A DNA stretch of 64,000 nt from Streptomyces exfoliatus (GCF_000725545.1 NZ_JNZP01000024.1:1-64000), one strand, 5' to 3'. Shown: positions 45,150 to 54,883, counted from the first letter of the stretch. Notes: a model not told the origin generated them from the letters alone. Program-made: numbers and translations.

Positions 45150-46388
45150 TCAGCTCGTGCCCGGGCTCGTCGCGGGCGGCGGGACGGGGATGTCGTAGAC
45201 GTGGTCCGGGGTCACGATGCGCGTGATGGCCCGGCCGAGGAGGGTGCTGGGCGCGCTGTTCTCGTGGACGACGTCCGTGTTGAGCAGCACCACCAGGGTG
45301 GCCTTGGCCTCCGGCAGGTAGATCGTCAGGGACTGGTAGCCCGGCAGGGAGCCGTTGTGCCCGATCCAGCCCTGGATGTCGAAGAGGCCGAGGCCGTAGC
45401 CGCTGCCGGGAGCGCCCGACGGATAGACCTTGAGGCGTTCCGCCTGGGTCTCGGGGGTCAGCAGCGTGCCGGTGGCGAGCACCCGGGCCCAGGTGCGCAT
45501 GTCCCGGAGGTCGGAGATCATCGCGCCGGCGGCCCAGCCCCAGGAGGGGTTCCAGTCCGTGGCGTCCTCGACGCCGCCCGACGCGGTCTGGTTCGTGTAG
45601 CCGTGGGCGTGCGGGCTCGGGAAGGAGGCGTCGGTCGGGAAGAGGGTGTGCCGCAGGCCCGCGGGCTCGAGCACGTTCTTCTGGACGAACTCGTCCAGCG
45701 GCATGCCGCCGGCCTTCTCGACGACGAGGCCGAGCAGGATCGTGTTCGTGTTGCAGTAGTCGAACCTGGCCCCCGGCTGGAACTGCACCGGATGACCGAA
45801 CGCGTAGTCGAGCAACTCCTGAGGGGTGAACTGCCGGTCGGGGTCGGAGGTGAGGGCCTCGTAGAAGTCCTCGTCCGCCGAGTAGTTGAACAGGCCGCTG
45901 CGCATGGCGGCGAGGTCGCGCAGGGTGATCTTGTCGCCGTTCGGGACGTCGTCGACGTACCGGGAGATCGGGTCGTCCAGTTGCACCTTGCCCTGGTCGA
46001 CGAGTTCGAGCAGGGCCGTCACCGTGAAGGTCTTGGTCTCGCTTCCGATCCGCATGTACAGGTTCGGGCTCATGGGCTGCCCGGTGGCCTCGTCGGCGAC
46101 GCCGAAGGAGCGGATGTACGTGCCCTTGTCGGGGGCCGAGAGGCCGACCGTGACTCCGGGGATCCCCGCCTCCTTCATCACGTCCTTGATCGCCTTGTCC
46201 AGGCGGCCGGCGACGGCCGGGGTCAGCTCGGGGAACTCGGTCTGCGCCGGGGCTGCTGCCGCCAAGTGCGGTGAGGGGACGGGTGGTTCGGTGGCGAACG
46301 CGGCGCCCGCGCCCACCGGGGCGGTGCTGATGACGAGAGCGGCCAGGGCTGCGCGGACGCGTCGGTTCCGTGTGTGCCGGTTGATCAC
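45150..46388 (-). CDS. Secreted serine hydrolase, DD-carboxypeptidase/class C beta-lactamase-like
   Basis: 412 aa. GTG 46388-46386 is supported by AGGAGG upstream. A signal peptide follows (RRVRAALAALVISTAPVGAG ... AFA). Penicillin-binding motifs: SxxK in GSETKTFTV, YxN in DYCNTNT and HxG in GHNGSLPG. It resembles the Streptomyces R61 D-Ala-D-Ala carboxypeptidase/esterase family. Likely role: extracellular peptidoglycan-precursor trimming or ester hydrolysis. No membrane anchor is visible. Confidence 0.92.
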   Translation of the reverse strand: MINRHTRNRRVRAALAALVISTAPVGAGAAFATEPPVPSPHLAAAAPAQTEFPELTPAVAGRLDKAIKDVMKEAGIPGVTVGLSAPDKGTYIRSFGVADEATGQPMSPNLYMRIGSETKTFTVTALLELVDQGKVQLDDPISRYVDDVPNGDKITLRDLAAMRSGLFNYSADEDFYEALTSDPDRQFTPQELLDYAFGHPVQFQPGARFDYCNTNTILLGLVVEKAGGMPLDEFVQKNVLEPAGLRHTLFPTDASFPSPHAHGYTNQTASGGVEDATDWNPSWGWAAGAMISDLRDMRTWARVLATGTLLTPETQAERLKVYPSGAPGSGYGLGLFDIQGWIGHNGSLPGYQSLTIYLPEAKATLVVLLNTDVVHENSAPSTLLGRAITRIVTPDHVYDIPVPPPATSPGTS

Positions 46389-46525
46389 GGCGGGCCTCCT
46401 GCCGGCCGGCGGACAACACTCCACCTTCAGGCTAGGCCGGGCGGCACCGGCTCGCACGGTGGCCCCGAGGGGCGGTCTGTTACGTTGCCGGGGCCCGGAC
46501 CACGGACGAGAGGGAGACCCGCACG

Positions 46526-47233
46526 ATGGCCGTCATCCACCACACGACCATGAAGCCCACCAAGCTGGAACTGATCAGGGAGTGGCTCCCCACCCGGGAG
46601 TGGTACACCGGCGCCGAGGCCCGGCCGGAGAAGGCCGGGGGCTTCCGGATCGACGACCCGGCGGGCGAGGTCGGCATCGAGTTCATGGCGGTGACCGACG
46701 GCGAGGGCGACGAGAACGCCACGTACCTCGTCCCCATGACGTACCGCTCCGGCCCCGTCGAAGGGGCGGGGAACGCCCTCATCGGGACCATGGAGCACGA
46801 CGTCCTCGGCAAGCGGTGGGTCCACGACGGCGCCCATGACCCGGTGCTCGTCGCCCAGTTGTACGCGCTCCTCGCCGGCCGGACCCGGGCACAGGCCCAG
46901 TCCCTCACCGACACCCCCGAGCCCACCGTCGCCGTCTCGCCCCTCACGACGGGCGGCGCGGCCGACGTGGACCTGGTCCGGGTCACGGAAGGCCCCGACC
47001 ACACCGACGTGGTGGTGCGGACACCCGGCGGGGCCGCCCCGCTGACGCTGCGGCTGCAGCGCGTCCTCCTTGCCGGAACGGACCGGGCCCCGGGCGGCGC
47101 GGACCAGGACGCGGGCCGGCTGCCCGGTCAGGTCCCCGGCCCGGTCGTCGGGCAGGTCACCGGCGAGTGGCGGCTCCCCGACGGAACCACCGCCCGCGGG
47201 GCGTACGTCGTCGCCTTCACCGACCACGGATAG
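46526..47233 (+). CDS. Maltokinase N-terminal cap-like domain protein
   Basis: 235 aa. It starts MAVIHHTTMKPTKLELIREW, the hallmark of the cap domain that precedes actinobacterial maltokinase (Mak) catalytic domains, followed by ATYLVPMTYRSGP and GTMEHDVLGKRWVHDGAHDPV. The kinase domain itself is absent, so this is a free-standing cap domain. Such proteins are common in Streptomyces with unknown function. Ribosome site AGGGAG at 46511-46516. It is divergent from the DD-peptidase gene. Confidence 0.85.
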   Translation: MAVIHHTTMKPTKLELIREWLPTREWYTGAEARPEKAGGFRIDDPAGEVGIEFMAVTDGEGDENATYLVPMTYRSGPVEGAGNALIGTMEHDVLGKRWVHDGAHDPVLVAQLYALLAGRTRAQAQSLTDTPEPTVAVSPLTTGGAADVDLVRVTEGPDHTDVVVRTPGGAAPLTLRLQRVLLAGTDRAPGGADQDAGRLPGQVPGPVVGQVTGEWRLPDGTTARGAYVVAFTDHG

Positions 47234-47260
47234 CCCTGGGCCCGTCCAAGTGGCCCGGAG

Positions 47261-48340
47261 CTAGACCCAGTTGACGCCCGCCGCCGCGAGCAGCGGGTCG
47301 TCGACCAGTTCCCAGAGCGGGACGGCGAAGTTGCCCGTGCGGTAGCGGCCGCCGAAGTGCAGGCCGAGGACGCGGTGGTCGGTGAGGTCGAAGACCGGGG
47401 AGCCGCTGTTGCCGCCCAGCGTCGAGCAGTCGTGCTTCATCACCAGGCCGCCCGGGGTGAACTCGGTCGCCGCCCCCGGCTGGAGCCGCTTCACGTTGTA
47501 GACGTCCATGAAGATCCGGCGCATCGACTCGGGTTCGTTGCGCCGGCCGTCCCAGGCCGGATACCCGACCACGTACACCGGGCGGCCGGGGACGCTCGCG
47601 GGCGCGTCCGCCGCGACCGCCAGCGGGGTGGGCAGGCCGCCGTCCGCCGAGGGCTCGACCCGCAGCAGGGCCATGTCGACGTCCGGGTGGATGCCGATGA
47701 TCTCCGTGACCTCGTACGGGACGGAGGCCCCGGGCGGCTCGCCGTCGAGCGGCAGCTCCTCCGCCGGGTCGACCCGCGCCGACATCCCGTACTCGAAGGT
47801 CCAGTCGACGCCGTCGTCCTGGAGGCGGCTGAACTCCACCGCCACATGACGGTTCGTCATCACCGCGCCGGGCCCGACGACGAAGGCAGTGCCGACCCAG
47901 TCGAGGCGTGGGTGCCCGGTGACCTCGACCCGGCCGACCCGCGCCAAGGACTCACGGATCGCCGCCCGTTGGGAGTCGAGGACCGCCCACTCGTCGCGCT
48001 GCGGGGCGAAGTCCTGGCGCTGGACCAGGATCGCGGGCCGGCCCTCCAGGAGGACGATCGCCTCCACGCCGAAGCTCTCGTCCCCGTCGAGCTCGTCCTC
48101 CCGGTGCGCGGCCAGCTTCTCCAGACCGCTGACCCCGGCCTCCAGGACACGGGCCCGCTCCTCGCGGGCGAAGCGCGATATCTCGGCCGCCGGTGCCGCG
48201 CCGGCGGGCAGCTCGAAGGTGGACTCGGCGATCTCCGCCTCCAGGTCACCGCGCACCCGCGCGGCCACCGCCCGCAGATCCCCGAAGATCCGCTCCGTCG
48301 CGGTCGCGACCGGCGACACGCTCCGTGGTCCGTTCGGCAT
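47261..48340 (-). CDS. Cytoplasmic trypsin-like serine protease of the STAND-protease module
   Basis: 359 aa from ATG 48340-48338, with GAGGTGA 6 nt upstream overlapping the end of the giant upstream gene. Residues 1-140 are a helical N-terminal region without a signal peptide. The chymotrypsin-fold protease has His in MTNRHVAVEF, Asp in PDVDMALLRVE and Ser in LGGNSGSPVF, so the triad is complete. The fold resembles V8/Glu-endopeptidase-like bacterial trypsins. It is the last gene of a minus-strand operon headed by a nuclease and a 1785-aa STAND protein with its own trypsin domain. No secretion signal means it acts inside the cell. Role is likely effector or activator in a conflict system. 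Confidence 0.9.
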   Translation of the reverse strand: MPNGPRSVSPVATATERIFGDLRAVAARVRGDLEAEIAESTFELPAGAAPAAEISRFAREERARVLEAGVSGLEKLAAHREDELDGDESFGVEAIVLLEGRPAILVQRQDFAPQRDEWAVLDSQRAAIRESLARVGRVEVTGHPRLDWVGTAFVVGPGAVMTNRHVAVEFSRLQDDGVDWTFEYGMSARVDPAEELPLDGEPPGASVPYEVTEIIGIHPDVDMALLRVEPSADGGLPTPLAVAADAPASVPGRPVYVVGYPAWDGRRNEPESMRRIFMDVYNVKRLQPGAATEFTPGGLVMKHDCSTLGGNSGSPVFDLTDHRVLGLHFGGRYRTGNFAVPLWELVDDPLLAAAGVNWV

Positions 48341-48346
48341 GGTCAC

Positions 48347-51300
48347 TCACCTCGGCCTTCCGTTCGTCGCGTTCCCCGGGGCGGGCCGCCCCGACTGGGC
48401 CGCCATGATCTCCTCGTACAACTCCGGCCTGAACTGCCTGAGATGGGCCAGGATGCCGCTCATCTGCGTCCCGACGTTCACGAACCTGGTCCTGGCGCCC
48501 TGGAACTCGACCTCGTCCACCTTCCGTGTCCCGCGGTGCAGCCCCACCACCGTCCAGTCGTCGAGACAGACCGGTGAGCCGGACGAGCCGCCACGGGTGT
48601 CGGTGAAGTACAGGAGGTCGTGCTCGTCCGCCCGGTAGACCAGGTTGTTGCGCAGCGCGACCCGCTTCGGCAGGCCCCCGGGGTGCTGGATGATGTTGAC
48701 GGGAACGCGCTGCCGTTCCCGGACGAGGAGCGGCCGGGTGGCGACCCGGAGCGTCGGGCGCCGTTCCTGGTCGGAGGAGAGCCGCACGATGGCGTAGTCG
48801 AGCGCCGCGTCCCAGGCGGCGAGTTCACCGGCCGTCGCCTCCGGCGCCGCCGCCGTGTTCTCGACGAAGTCGAAGCGGGAGCGGGACATGAGCGCCTGCA
48901 GCCGCAGGTCCTCGTCGCTCACGTAGGGCCGTACGCCCGACTCCCACGAACGGGCCATCACCACATGGTGGTTGGTGATCAGCAGGCCGGGGGCGATCAT
49001 CCAGCCCGTACCGCCGTGCGGATAGGAGGGCAGCAGCGGGGCGCCCGACTCGTACGGCGGGATCCTCAGCAGGGCGACCGAGGATCCGGCCCGGATGCCG
49101 CCGTGCAGGAACTCGTATGGCACGGTGTCGTCCTGGAGGATGACCTCCTCCTTCATTTCTCCCGGCATCATGTCCGCGGGCAGCTCCGCCTCGCCGGTGA
49201 TCGCGCGGGCCACGGTGTCGAGGGCGCCCTGAAGGACGGCGCGCGGGCCCGGTTCACGGGTCAGCTCGATCGCGTTGTGCAGCCAGATCTCCAGCGGCAC
49301 CAGCCCGTCGATCAGCCGCTCGACCTGGTTCATCGCGTTCAGGTCGGCGTGCACCTGCTCCCGGGGGTCGTCCAGCGCTTCGAGCGTGGACGTGAAGTGG
49401 CCGGGGACGCCGACGAGCAGGGCGGGACGCAGGGACCGGTCCGCGAGACCCGCCTCCATGGCGGCGTTGCGGAGCCGGACGAGCTCGGGCTGCGGCAGGA
49501 ACGGTTCCTTGCGGAGCGCGGCCCCGGCCGCGGTCGGCGGCGGGCGCGTCCACAGCCCCGTACCGCCGTGGCGGGGGCGGGGGCCCGCCCAGATGTCGGG
49601 CTCCCCGCTGCCGGGCGCGCGAGCGCGCGAGGACGCGCCGCGTGCGGTTCCGGCCAGGCGTGCCGCGCCGCGCGGCAGCGGGCCCGCGTCCATCGCGGAG
49701 GCGACCCCGAGCAGCAGGTCGCCGCTGCCGTCCCGGAGCGTCAGCGCCTGCCGCGCGACACTGTCCAGGGTGCCGCGCCGCCGCGCCTCCCGCAGGTCCC
49801 GCTCGATCCGGGCACGGTCGAGACGGCCGTCCCCGGGGTACGGCTCACCGGCCGCCGACTCCAGGATGCGGGCCAGTGGCTCGCGGAGCCCCGGCTCGTC
49901 GCCGAGGGTGGTGTCGATCCAGTGGGCCAGTTCCGTCACCACCGCCTCCTCGTCCGCCGGCAGCCCCACGAGCCGCAGCGTGTGCTCCAGGAGCCGGGGG
50001 TCCGCCGGGCAGGCCGCGGCCGCCGCCGTACGGGCCAGGGACGGCTGCCTGGCCAGGTCGGCGTCCGGCATGCCGCGCAGCGTCCGGGCGAGCCGCTCCC
50101 GCGCCGGAGCGGCGTCGACGTCCGCGAGCGACGCGAGCCGCGAGCGGGCGACGAGCACGCCCAGGGACTCGTACCGCAGTCCGAGGCCCGCCGCGATCTC
50201 CTCCGCCTCCTGCAGGTCCCGGTCCGCGTCCGCGAAGTCCCCCGTGTCCTGCGCGAGCCGCGCCGACAGCTGGAGGAGTTCGAGCTGGGTCTCCGCGCAG
50301 CCCGCCTCCGCCGCGCCGTCCACGGCCCGCTCGGCGCTCGCGCGCGCCTCCGCCGTCCGGCCGGACCGGGCGAGGGTCTCGGCGAGCAGCGCGTGCAGCC
50401 GGCTGCACGGCGTCCACGGGCGCCGCTCCGCGAGGCGCTGCGTCGCGGCCTCCACGTACCCCTGGGTGAGCAGGTCCTCGACCTCGCGCGCGGCGATCCG
50501 CTCCCAGTCCTCCTGGTCGGCCTCGGCCATGATCTGGTCGGGCACGTGGCCGCCGATCCTGCCGAGGAGGAACGCGGCCGGTCGGTGCGCCATCTCCAGG
50601 TGCGTCTGGCCGCCCAGGTAGGCGTCCACTCCGGGCTCCCAACGGGCTTCGACCGTGCGGGGGTTCTCGCCGAGCCTGAGCCGGTGGTAGATCTCCTCGG
50701 CGCGATTCCGGGTCCCCTCGCGGGCCGCGTAGTACGCGACGGCGCTGCGGTCGACCGCCCGCATCAGATCGGTGCGCGCGCTGTCGGAGAGCCGCAGCAT
50801 GATGGCGCGCAGATCGGCCCTGTGGCGGATGGCCTCGGGTCCGGCCGGCTCCATCAGGTCGACCCGTGAGGTGAGCAGCCCGTACAGCCGGCGGGCCTCG
50901 CCCGCAGAGTCGACGCGGAGCCCCGCGGGACCGGCGAGCACCTCCCTGACCAGGTCGGGGGTGATGAAGCGGAGGGCGAGGCCCGCCTGGACGAGGGCCC
51001 TGACGTCGTCCTCCGCGATGTGCTTGAGGATGCGGTCGTACAACGTTCCCTGGATCAGCATCTGGTCGACCTGGCGGTCGAAGTACCGCCGCCGGGAGGG
51101 CAGTCCGCGCAGGAGGGAGCCCAGCGAACGGGAGTCGGCGCCCAGGGCGACCGCCGTGCCGGCCGCCAGCCTCAGGCTCAGCGGATGGCCGCCGATCCGG
51201 TCCGCGAGCTCCTCCGCGAGCGTCTCGTCGAGGACCCCGGACGACATCAGGAGGTCCACGGACGCTTCGTGGTCCAGCTCGGTCAGCTCCCTGGTGCGCG

Positions 51301-53704
51301 GCGTGAGGACCCGGGCGGGGTGGTCGATCGGCGCCCGCCCGGAGACGATGAACCGCAGCCGCGAGTACGCCGCCCGCAGCGCCGTCCAGATGGCCCACAT
51401 CCGGCCGAGGACGGGGGAGCCCCGGTACTGGGCCTCCTCGAAGGAGTCGATCACGACGAGCAGCGGGGGCGCCTGCCCGTCGGGCGCGGGCCGGACCGCC
51501 TCGGCGACCAGGGACGCGATCCGGTGGGCGAGTTCCTGCTCGCGGGCGCTGGCGCGGGCGTGGAAGTCGGACGTGTAGTCGCGGGCGAGCGTGGCCCGGG
51601 TGCCGGCGAGGCGGTGGAGTTCGTCGAGTTCGTTGCGTTCGCCCCGCTGGGCCGCCGCGGTCCGCTCGCACTCGTCCGCGAGGGCCTCGAAGGCGGCCCG
51701 GTGACCGGCGTGGTGGACGGCGAGCTGCCGGGCCATCTCCGCGATGACGGTGGCGGGTTCGTGGACGGAGAGCGTGGGGCGCGCGAAGTCGATGTAGACG
51801 AAGGGGAATCCGGTGGGGGACGCGGCCAGCGCGTCGATGAGGAACTTGGCGAGCAGGGTGCTCTTGCCGATGCCGCCGACCCCGTGCAGGAGGACCGGGG
51901 GCTCCGCCGGCTCCTCGGGCAGTGCGAGATAGGCGTGCAGGTCGTCGAGTTCGGCGGTGCGTCCGTGGAAGGTCCCCTGGATCAGCCGGTGCAGAGGCTG
52001 GAGCAGCCGGGCCGCCTCCAGACGGTGCTGGACGACGTCGACGGGAGGCAGCCCGGTGACGCCCGGTACCCGGCTCAGCCAGAGCACGGCCTGCAGGGTG
52101 TCGGACAGCTCCTCGACCTCGTCGCCCGCCGACGACGGCCCGCCGGGGGAGGGGGCGGGGGCGGGGGCGAGTGGCGGGCCGGTGCCGGAGAGCAGGGCGA
52201 GGGCGGTGTGCTCGGGGCCGGAACCCTGCGGGCGCAGGCCGATGTTGACCCGCAGGGCACGCAGCGCGGCACCGGGCCCGGCGAGTCCGGCGAGTGTCGC
52301 GTCGCGGACCTCGGGCTTGAGCGTCCACACCGTGGCGCCGGGAGACGGCAGGGCGGTGCAGTCGTCGACGAGTTCGAGGACGGCGCGCCCGGTGGACAGC
52401 TCCTCGCCCGGCAGCCGGAGCAGTGCGGGGTCGAACTCCTGGAGCAGACAGGCGGCCTCGCGGTAGGAGCGGCGCGGGTCGGGCAGCGCGGCGGCGGGAG
52501 CCGAGAGGGTCGCGCGCAGGGTGTCGCGCAACAGCGGGGCGGCCTCCCCGGGCGGGGCCGACGTCCGGGGCAGTGCCCGGTGGAGTCGTACGACGTCCTC
52601 CACTGCCGTGCACAGCCTGCGCATGTGACTCTCCCCGTTCGGCGGGGAGTCGACGGCGCGCAGCACTTCGCTCACGGCCGTCTCCGTCAGCTCGCGGACG
52701 GACTCCTCCCAGCCGGGGGCGGTGGTGTCGGTCGCGTCGGTGAAGAACTCCTCGAAGAAGCGGCGGAGATCGTCGGCGTCGGCCGGACGGGCGGTGTCCC
52801 GGCACTCGTTCTTGCGGATTTCGTAAGGGAGTTGACGCATGGTCTCGGCGTAGCCGAGCAGCACGAGCCGGGGCACGGTCTCGGCCCGTACCGGAGTGTG
52901 CTCGTAGATCGCCCGTGCCAGCACGCCGATGGCGTCCCACGCGTCGGCGTGCGGGTCGAGCCGGTCGCAGTCGTCGAGGACGAGCCAGAAGCGGTCCTCG
53001 GCGGCGGTCGCACGGGCGACGATCTTGTGGGCGGCGTCCTCGAGGGCGGGCAGTGGATCGTTCAACCGTGTGGGATTCAACGGAAATCCGTCGGCCTCCG
53101 GTCCCGCCACGAAGGCCGCCAGCCGCTCCATCAGACGCGCCGCCGTCGACGTACGGGACAGGGTCACCCGGACCGGACGGAAGCCGAGGTGCTGGCCGAG
53201 ATGGCGGATGAGTTCGTACGTGTACGAGCGCCCGCTGTCCGGGGGACCGTCGACGATCAGGACCGTCTGCTCCGGGTCGGCGACGAAGCCCCTGAGCCTC
53301 TCGCGCAGCTCGGACCGGTCGAGGAACACCTCGGTGCCGTGCTTCAGGAGCTGACTGTCGAACGGGTCCCGCCGTGCACGCCGCAGCCCTTCGTCCTCGC
53401 GCAGCCGGGTGAGCAGGTTGCGGGCCTCCGCGCCCTGCTCGTAGCCGTGCGGGTCGTCGATGGCGGCCAGCGCGTCGAGACCGGCGAGGACGGCGAGGAG
53501 CCGGCGCTGATGGGCGATGTCCCGGCGGGCGGCCTCCACCACGAGGGCGGCGTTCCGGTCGGCGTCCGGGGTGAGCGGCAGGTCCTCGACGAAACCGGCC
53601 GGGAGACCGGCGCGCAGCAGCCGTTCGCGTGGGTCGGGGGTATCGAGGAGGTGGTCCCGCACCCAACGGGCGACGAGCCCCCACTCCGTCTCGGTGAGCG
53701 GCAT
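48347..53704 (-). CDS. Giant EAD-like/double-NTPase/helical-repeat/trypsin protein (STAND-type)
   Basis: 1785 aa. Residues 1-95: small helical domain resembling effector-associated (death-like adaptor) domains. About 140-300: first P-loop-like module with degenerate Walker A GPPDSGRSYT (Arg replaces Lys) and Walker B FWLVLDDCDRLD. About 570-800: second, intact STAND/AAA NTPase with an entry motif FHGRTAELDDLHAYL, Walker A LLHGVGGIGKSTLL at about 605-618 and Walker B LLVVIDSFEEAQ at about 750; SGGHPLS-like GGHPLSLRLAAG follows. About 900-1330: helical/TPR-like repeats. About 1400-1500: second EAD-like domain (LRNAAMEAGLADRSLRPALL). C-terminus: trypsin domain with His in LITNHHVV (about 1578), Asp in ALDYAIVRL (about 1636) and Ser in RGGSSGSPV (about 1709). 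Presumably an oligomerising sensor that activates its protease. Confidence 0.9.
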   Translation of the reverse strand: MPLTETEWGLVARWVRDHLLDTPDPRERLLRAGLPAGFVEDLPLTPDADRNAALVVEAARRDIAHQRRLLAVLAGLDALAAIDDPHGYEQGAEARNLLTRLREDEGLRRARRDPFDSQLLKHGTEVFLDRSELRERLRGFVADPEQTVLIVDGPPDSGRSYTYELIRHLGQHLGFRPVRVTLSRTSTAARLMERLAAFVAGPEADGFPLNPTRLNDPLPALEDAAHKIVARATAAEDRFWLVLDDCDRLDPHADAWDAIGVLARAIYEHTPVRAETVPRLVLLGYAETMRQLPYEIRKNECRDTARPADADDLRRFFEEFFTDATDTTAPGWEESVRELTETAVSEVLRAVDSPPNGESHMRRLCTAVEDVVRLHRALPRTSAPPGEAAPLLRDTLRATLSAPAAALPDPRRSYREAACLLQEFDPALLRLPGEELSTGRAVLELVDDCTALPSPGATVWTLKPEVRDATLAGLAGPGAALRALRVNIGLRPQGSGPEHTALALLSGTGPPLAPAPAPSPGGPSSAGDEVEELSDTLQAVLWLSRVPGVTGLPPVDVVQHRLEAARLLQPLHRLIQGTFHGRTAELDDLHAYLALPEEPAEPPVLLHGVGGIGKSTLLAKFLIDALAASPTGFPFVYIDFARPTLSVHEPATVIAEMARQLAVHHAGHRAAFEALADECERTAAAQRGERNELDELHRLAGTRATLARDYTSDFHARASAREQELAHRIASLVAEAVRPAPDGQAPPLLVVIDSFEEAQYRGSPVLGRMWAIWTALRAAYSRLRFIVSGRAPIDHPARVLTPRTRELTELDHEASVDLLMSSGVLDETLAEELADRIGGHPLSLRLAAGTAVALGADSRSLGSLLRGLPSRRRYFDRQVDQMLIQGTLYDRILKHIAEDDVRALVQAGLALRFITPDLVREVLAGPAGLRVDSAGEARRLYGLLTSRVDLMEPAGPEAIRHRADLRAIMLRLSDSARTDLMRAVDRSAVAYYAAREGTRNRAEEIYHRLRLGENPRTVEARWEPGVDAYLGGQTHLEMAHRPAAFLLGRIGGHVPDQIMAEADQEDWERIAAREVEDLLTQGYVEAATQRLAERRPWTPCSRLHALLAETLARSGRTAEARASAERAVDGAAEAGCAETQLELLQLSARLAQDTGDFADADRDLQEAEEIAAGLGLRYESLGVLVARSRLASLADVDAAPARERLARTLRGMPDADLARQPSLARTAAAAACPADPRLLEHTLRLVGLPADEEAVVTELAHWIDTTLGDEPGLREPLARILESAAGEPYPGDGRLDRARIERDLREARRRGTLDSVARQALTLRDGSGDLLLGVASAMDAGPLPRGAARLAGTARGASSRARAPGSGEPDIWAGPRPRHGGTGLWTRPPPTAAGAALRKEPFLPQPELVRLRNAAMEAGLADRSLRPALLVGVPGHFTSTLEALDDPREQVHADLNAMNQVERLIDGLVPLEIWLHNAIELTREPGPRAVLQGALDTVARAITGEAELPADMMPGEMKEEVILQDDTVPYEFLHGGIRAGSSVALLRIPPYESGAPLLPSYPHGGTGWMIAPGLLITNHHVVMARSWESGVRPYVSDEDLRLQALMSRSRFDFVENTAAAPEATAGELAAWDAALDYAIVRLSSDQERRPTLRVATRPLLVRERQRVPVNIIQHPGGLPKRVALRNNLVYRADEHDLLYFTDTRGGSSGSPVCLDDWTVVGLHRGTRKVDEVEFQGARTRFVNVGTQMSGILAHLRQFRPELYEEIMAAQSGRPAPGNATNGRPR

Positions 53705-53877
53705 TCCGCACCTGTCCGGCGCTCTCGGCGCAGCGCCGGTCGCTCCGGCGCCGGGACGTGACAGACCGGGTCAGAACACGCACCCGATCCCTTCCATCGT
53801 TTCACCGGCCCCTGGCGGCCGCAATCGCGAGCGGGCGCCCGCGGGAAGCGGCAGCGGCGGGACGGGCGCCGTCGGCC

Positions 53878-54765
53878 TCAGGGGTGCAGCACGATGTCCT
53901 CGAACGACTCCAGGCGCCGCCAGCGCTCCTCGGGCGCCCGCGTCGGAGGCATCACGTCCACGTCGGGCAGCGGCCCGAACTCCAGCTCGGTGATCTCCGC
54001 GACGTCCGCGACCGGCACCTGGTACGTACGGTACGGGCCCAGTGGCGGCGGCGCTCCGGCCGTCGCCCCCGCGAGCGCCCGTTCCGCGTCCCGGCTCAGG
54101 TCGGGGCTCTGGTCGAGGACGTACCCGGCGGCGGCGAGCGCCCCGTCCTGGAGGAACGCGGCCACCTTCCAGAAGCGCATCGGCACCTGGATCCCCCGGT
54201 ACGGCGGATCGGAGTCCTGGAGCACAGGCCCCGTCAGCACCGTCAGCCTCCGGTCGAACGCGGCGGCGTGGTCGAGGAGGTAGTTCTCCAGGCCCTGCCA
54301 GATCTTCTTGCCCTGGTTGAAGACGTCCGCCTGGGGTGCGGCGTTGGTGAAGTGGAAGGTGTCCGCGTCGGCCGCGAGTGCCACGGCAGGGGTCCCCCAG
54401 ACCGGATCGAGCCTGCGGACCAGATGACCGCGGTCGAGACTGTTGTTCCGGTAGACGTCGTCGCCCGCCTGCTGTTCCTCGGGCAGTCGGGGATCGAACC
54501 GCCAGACGTCGTTCCTCGGCACGTCCTCCCGCAGCTCCCGCCCCTCGACGCACACCGCCGTCGAGGCGGCGAGACGCCGGTCGGGCCGGAAGACCACGGT
54601 GAAGTGGGTGTACGGCAGGATCACCGTCGCGACCGTCGGCCGGGCGGGCAGCGGCAGCGGGACGACCGGGCCGAGGAAGCTCTCGTCGTATCCGGTGCGG
54701 TCGGCGGGCGCGGCACGGCCGGCGCCGCCCGCGCCGGGAGGGGGCGGGGGATCGGAAGGGTTCAT
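53878..54765 (-). CDS. DNA/RNA non-specific endonuclease (NUC family) without signal peptide
   Basis: 295 aa from ATG 54765-54763. The beta-beta-alpha-metal active-site motif is NNSLDRGHLVRR (DRGH), and the helper motif TNAAPQADVFNQGKKIW is the expected second block of the Serratia-nuclease family. The N-terminus is Pro/Gly-rich (SDPPPPPGAGGAGRAAP) with no Sec or Tat signal, unlike most secreted members, so the enzyme appears to be cytoplasmic. It begins a minus-strand set (nuclease, STAND-trypsin giant 173 bp later, trypsin) and is divergent from a metacaspase. It could be the toxic effector restrained or released by these proteases; this is inference. Confidence 0.9.
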   Translation of the reverse strand: MNPSDPPPPPGAGGAGRAAPADRTGYDESFLGPVVPLPLPARPTVATVILPYTHFTVVFRPDRRLAASTAVCVEGRELREDVPRNDVWRFDPRLPEEQQAGDDVYRNNSLDRGHLVRRLDPVWGTPAVALAADADTFHFTNAAPQADVFNQGKKIWQGLENYLLDHAAAFDRRLTVLTGPVLQDSDPPYRGIQVPMRFWKVAAFLQDGALAAAGYVLDQSPDLSRDAERALAGATAGAPPPLGPYRTYQVPVADVAEITELEFGPLPDVDVMPPTRAPEERWRRLESFEDIVLHP

Positions 54766-54883
54766 ACGATGTAGGTACCGCGTGGAGAGGGTCGCGCTCG
54801 GCGCCGGACCACAGGCCACTCGATCAGACGCCCCGGTGTCCCCTCCGCTTCCCGCCAGGAGGCACACCCGCCAGGAGGAACCC
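54766..54883. promoter_or_regulatory. Divergent control region of the nuclease and metacaspase genes
   Basis: 118 bp shared by both 5' ends. It carries a 12-nt direct repeat CCCGCCAGGAGG at 54851-54862 and 54867-54878; the second copy supplies the AGGAGG ribosome site of the metacaspase. No clear -10/-35 pair was found. Shared regulation of the two operons is likely from position alone. Confidence 0.5.
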
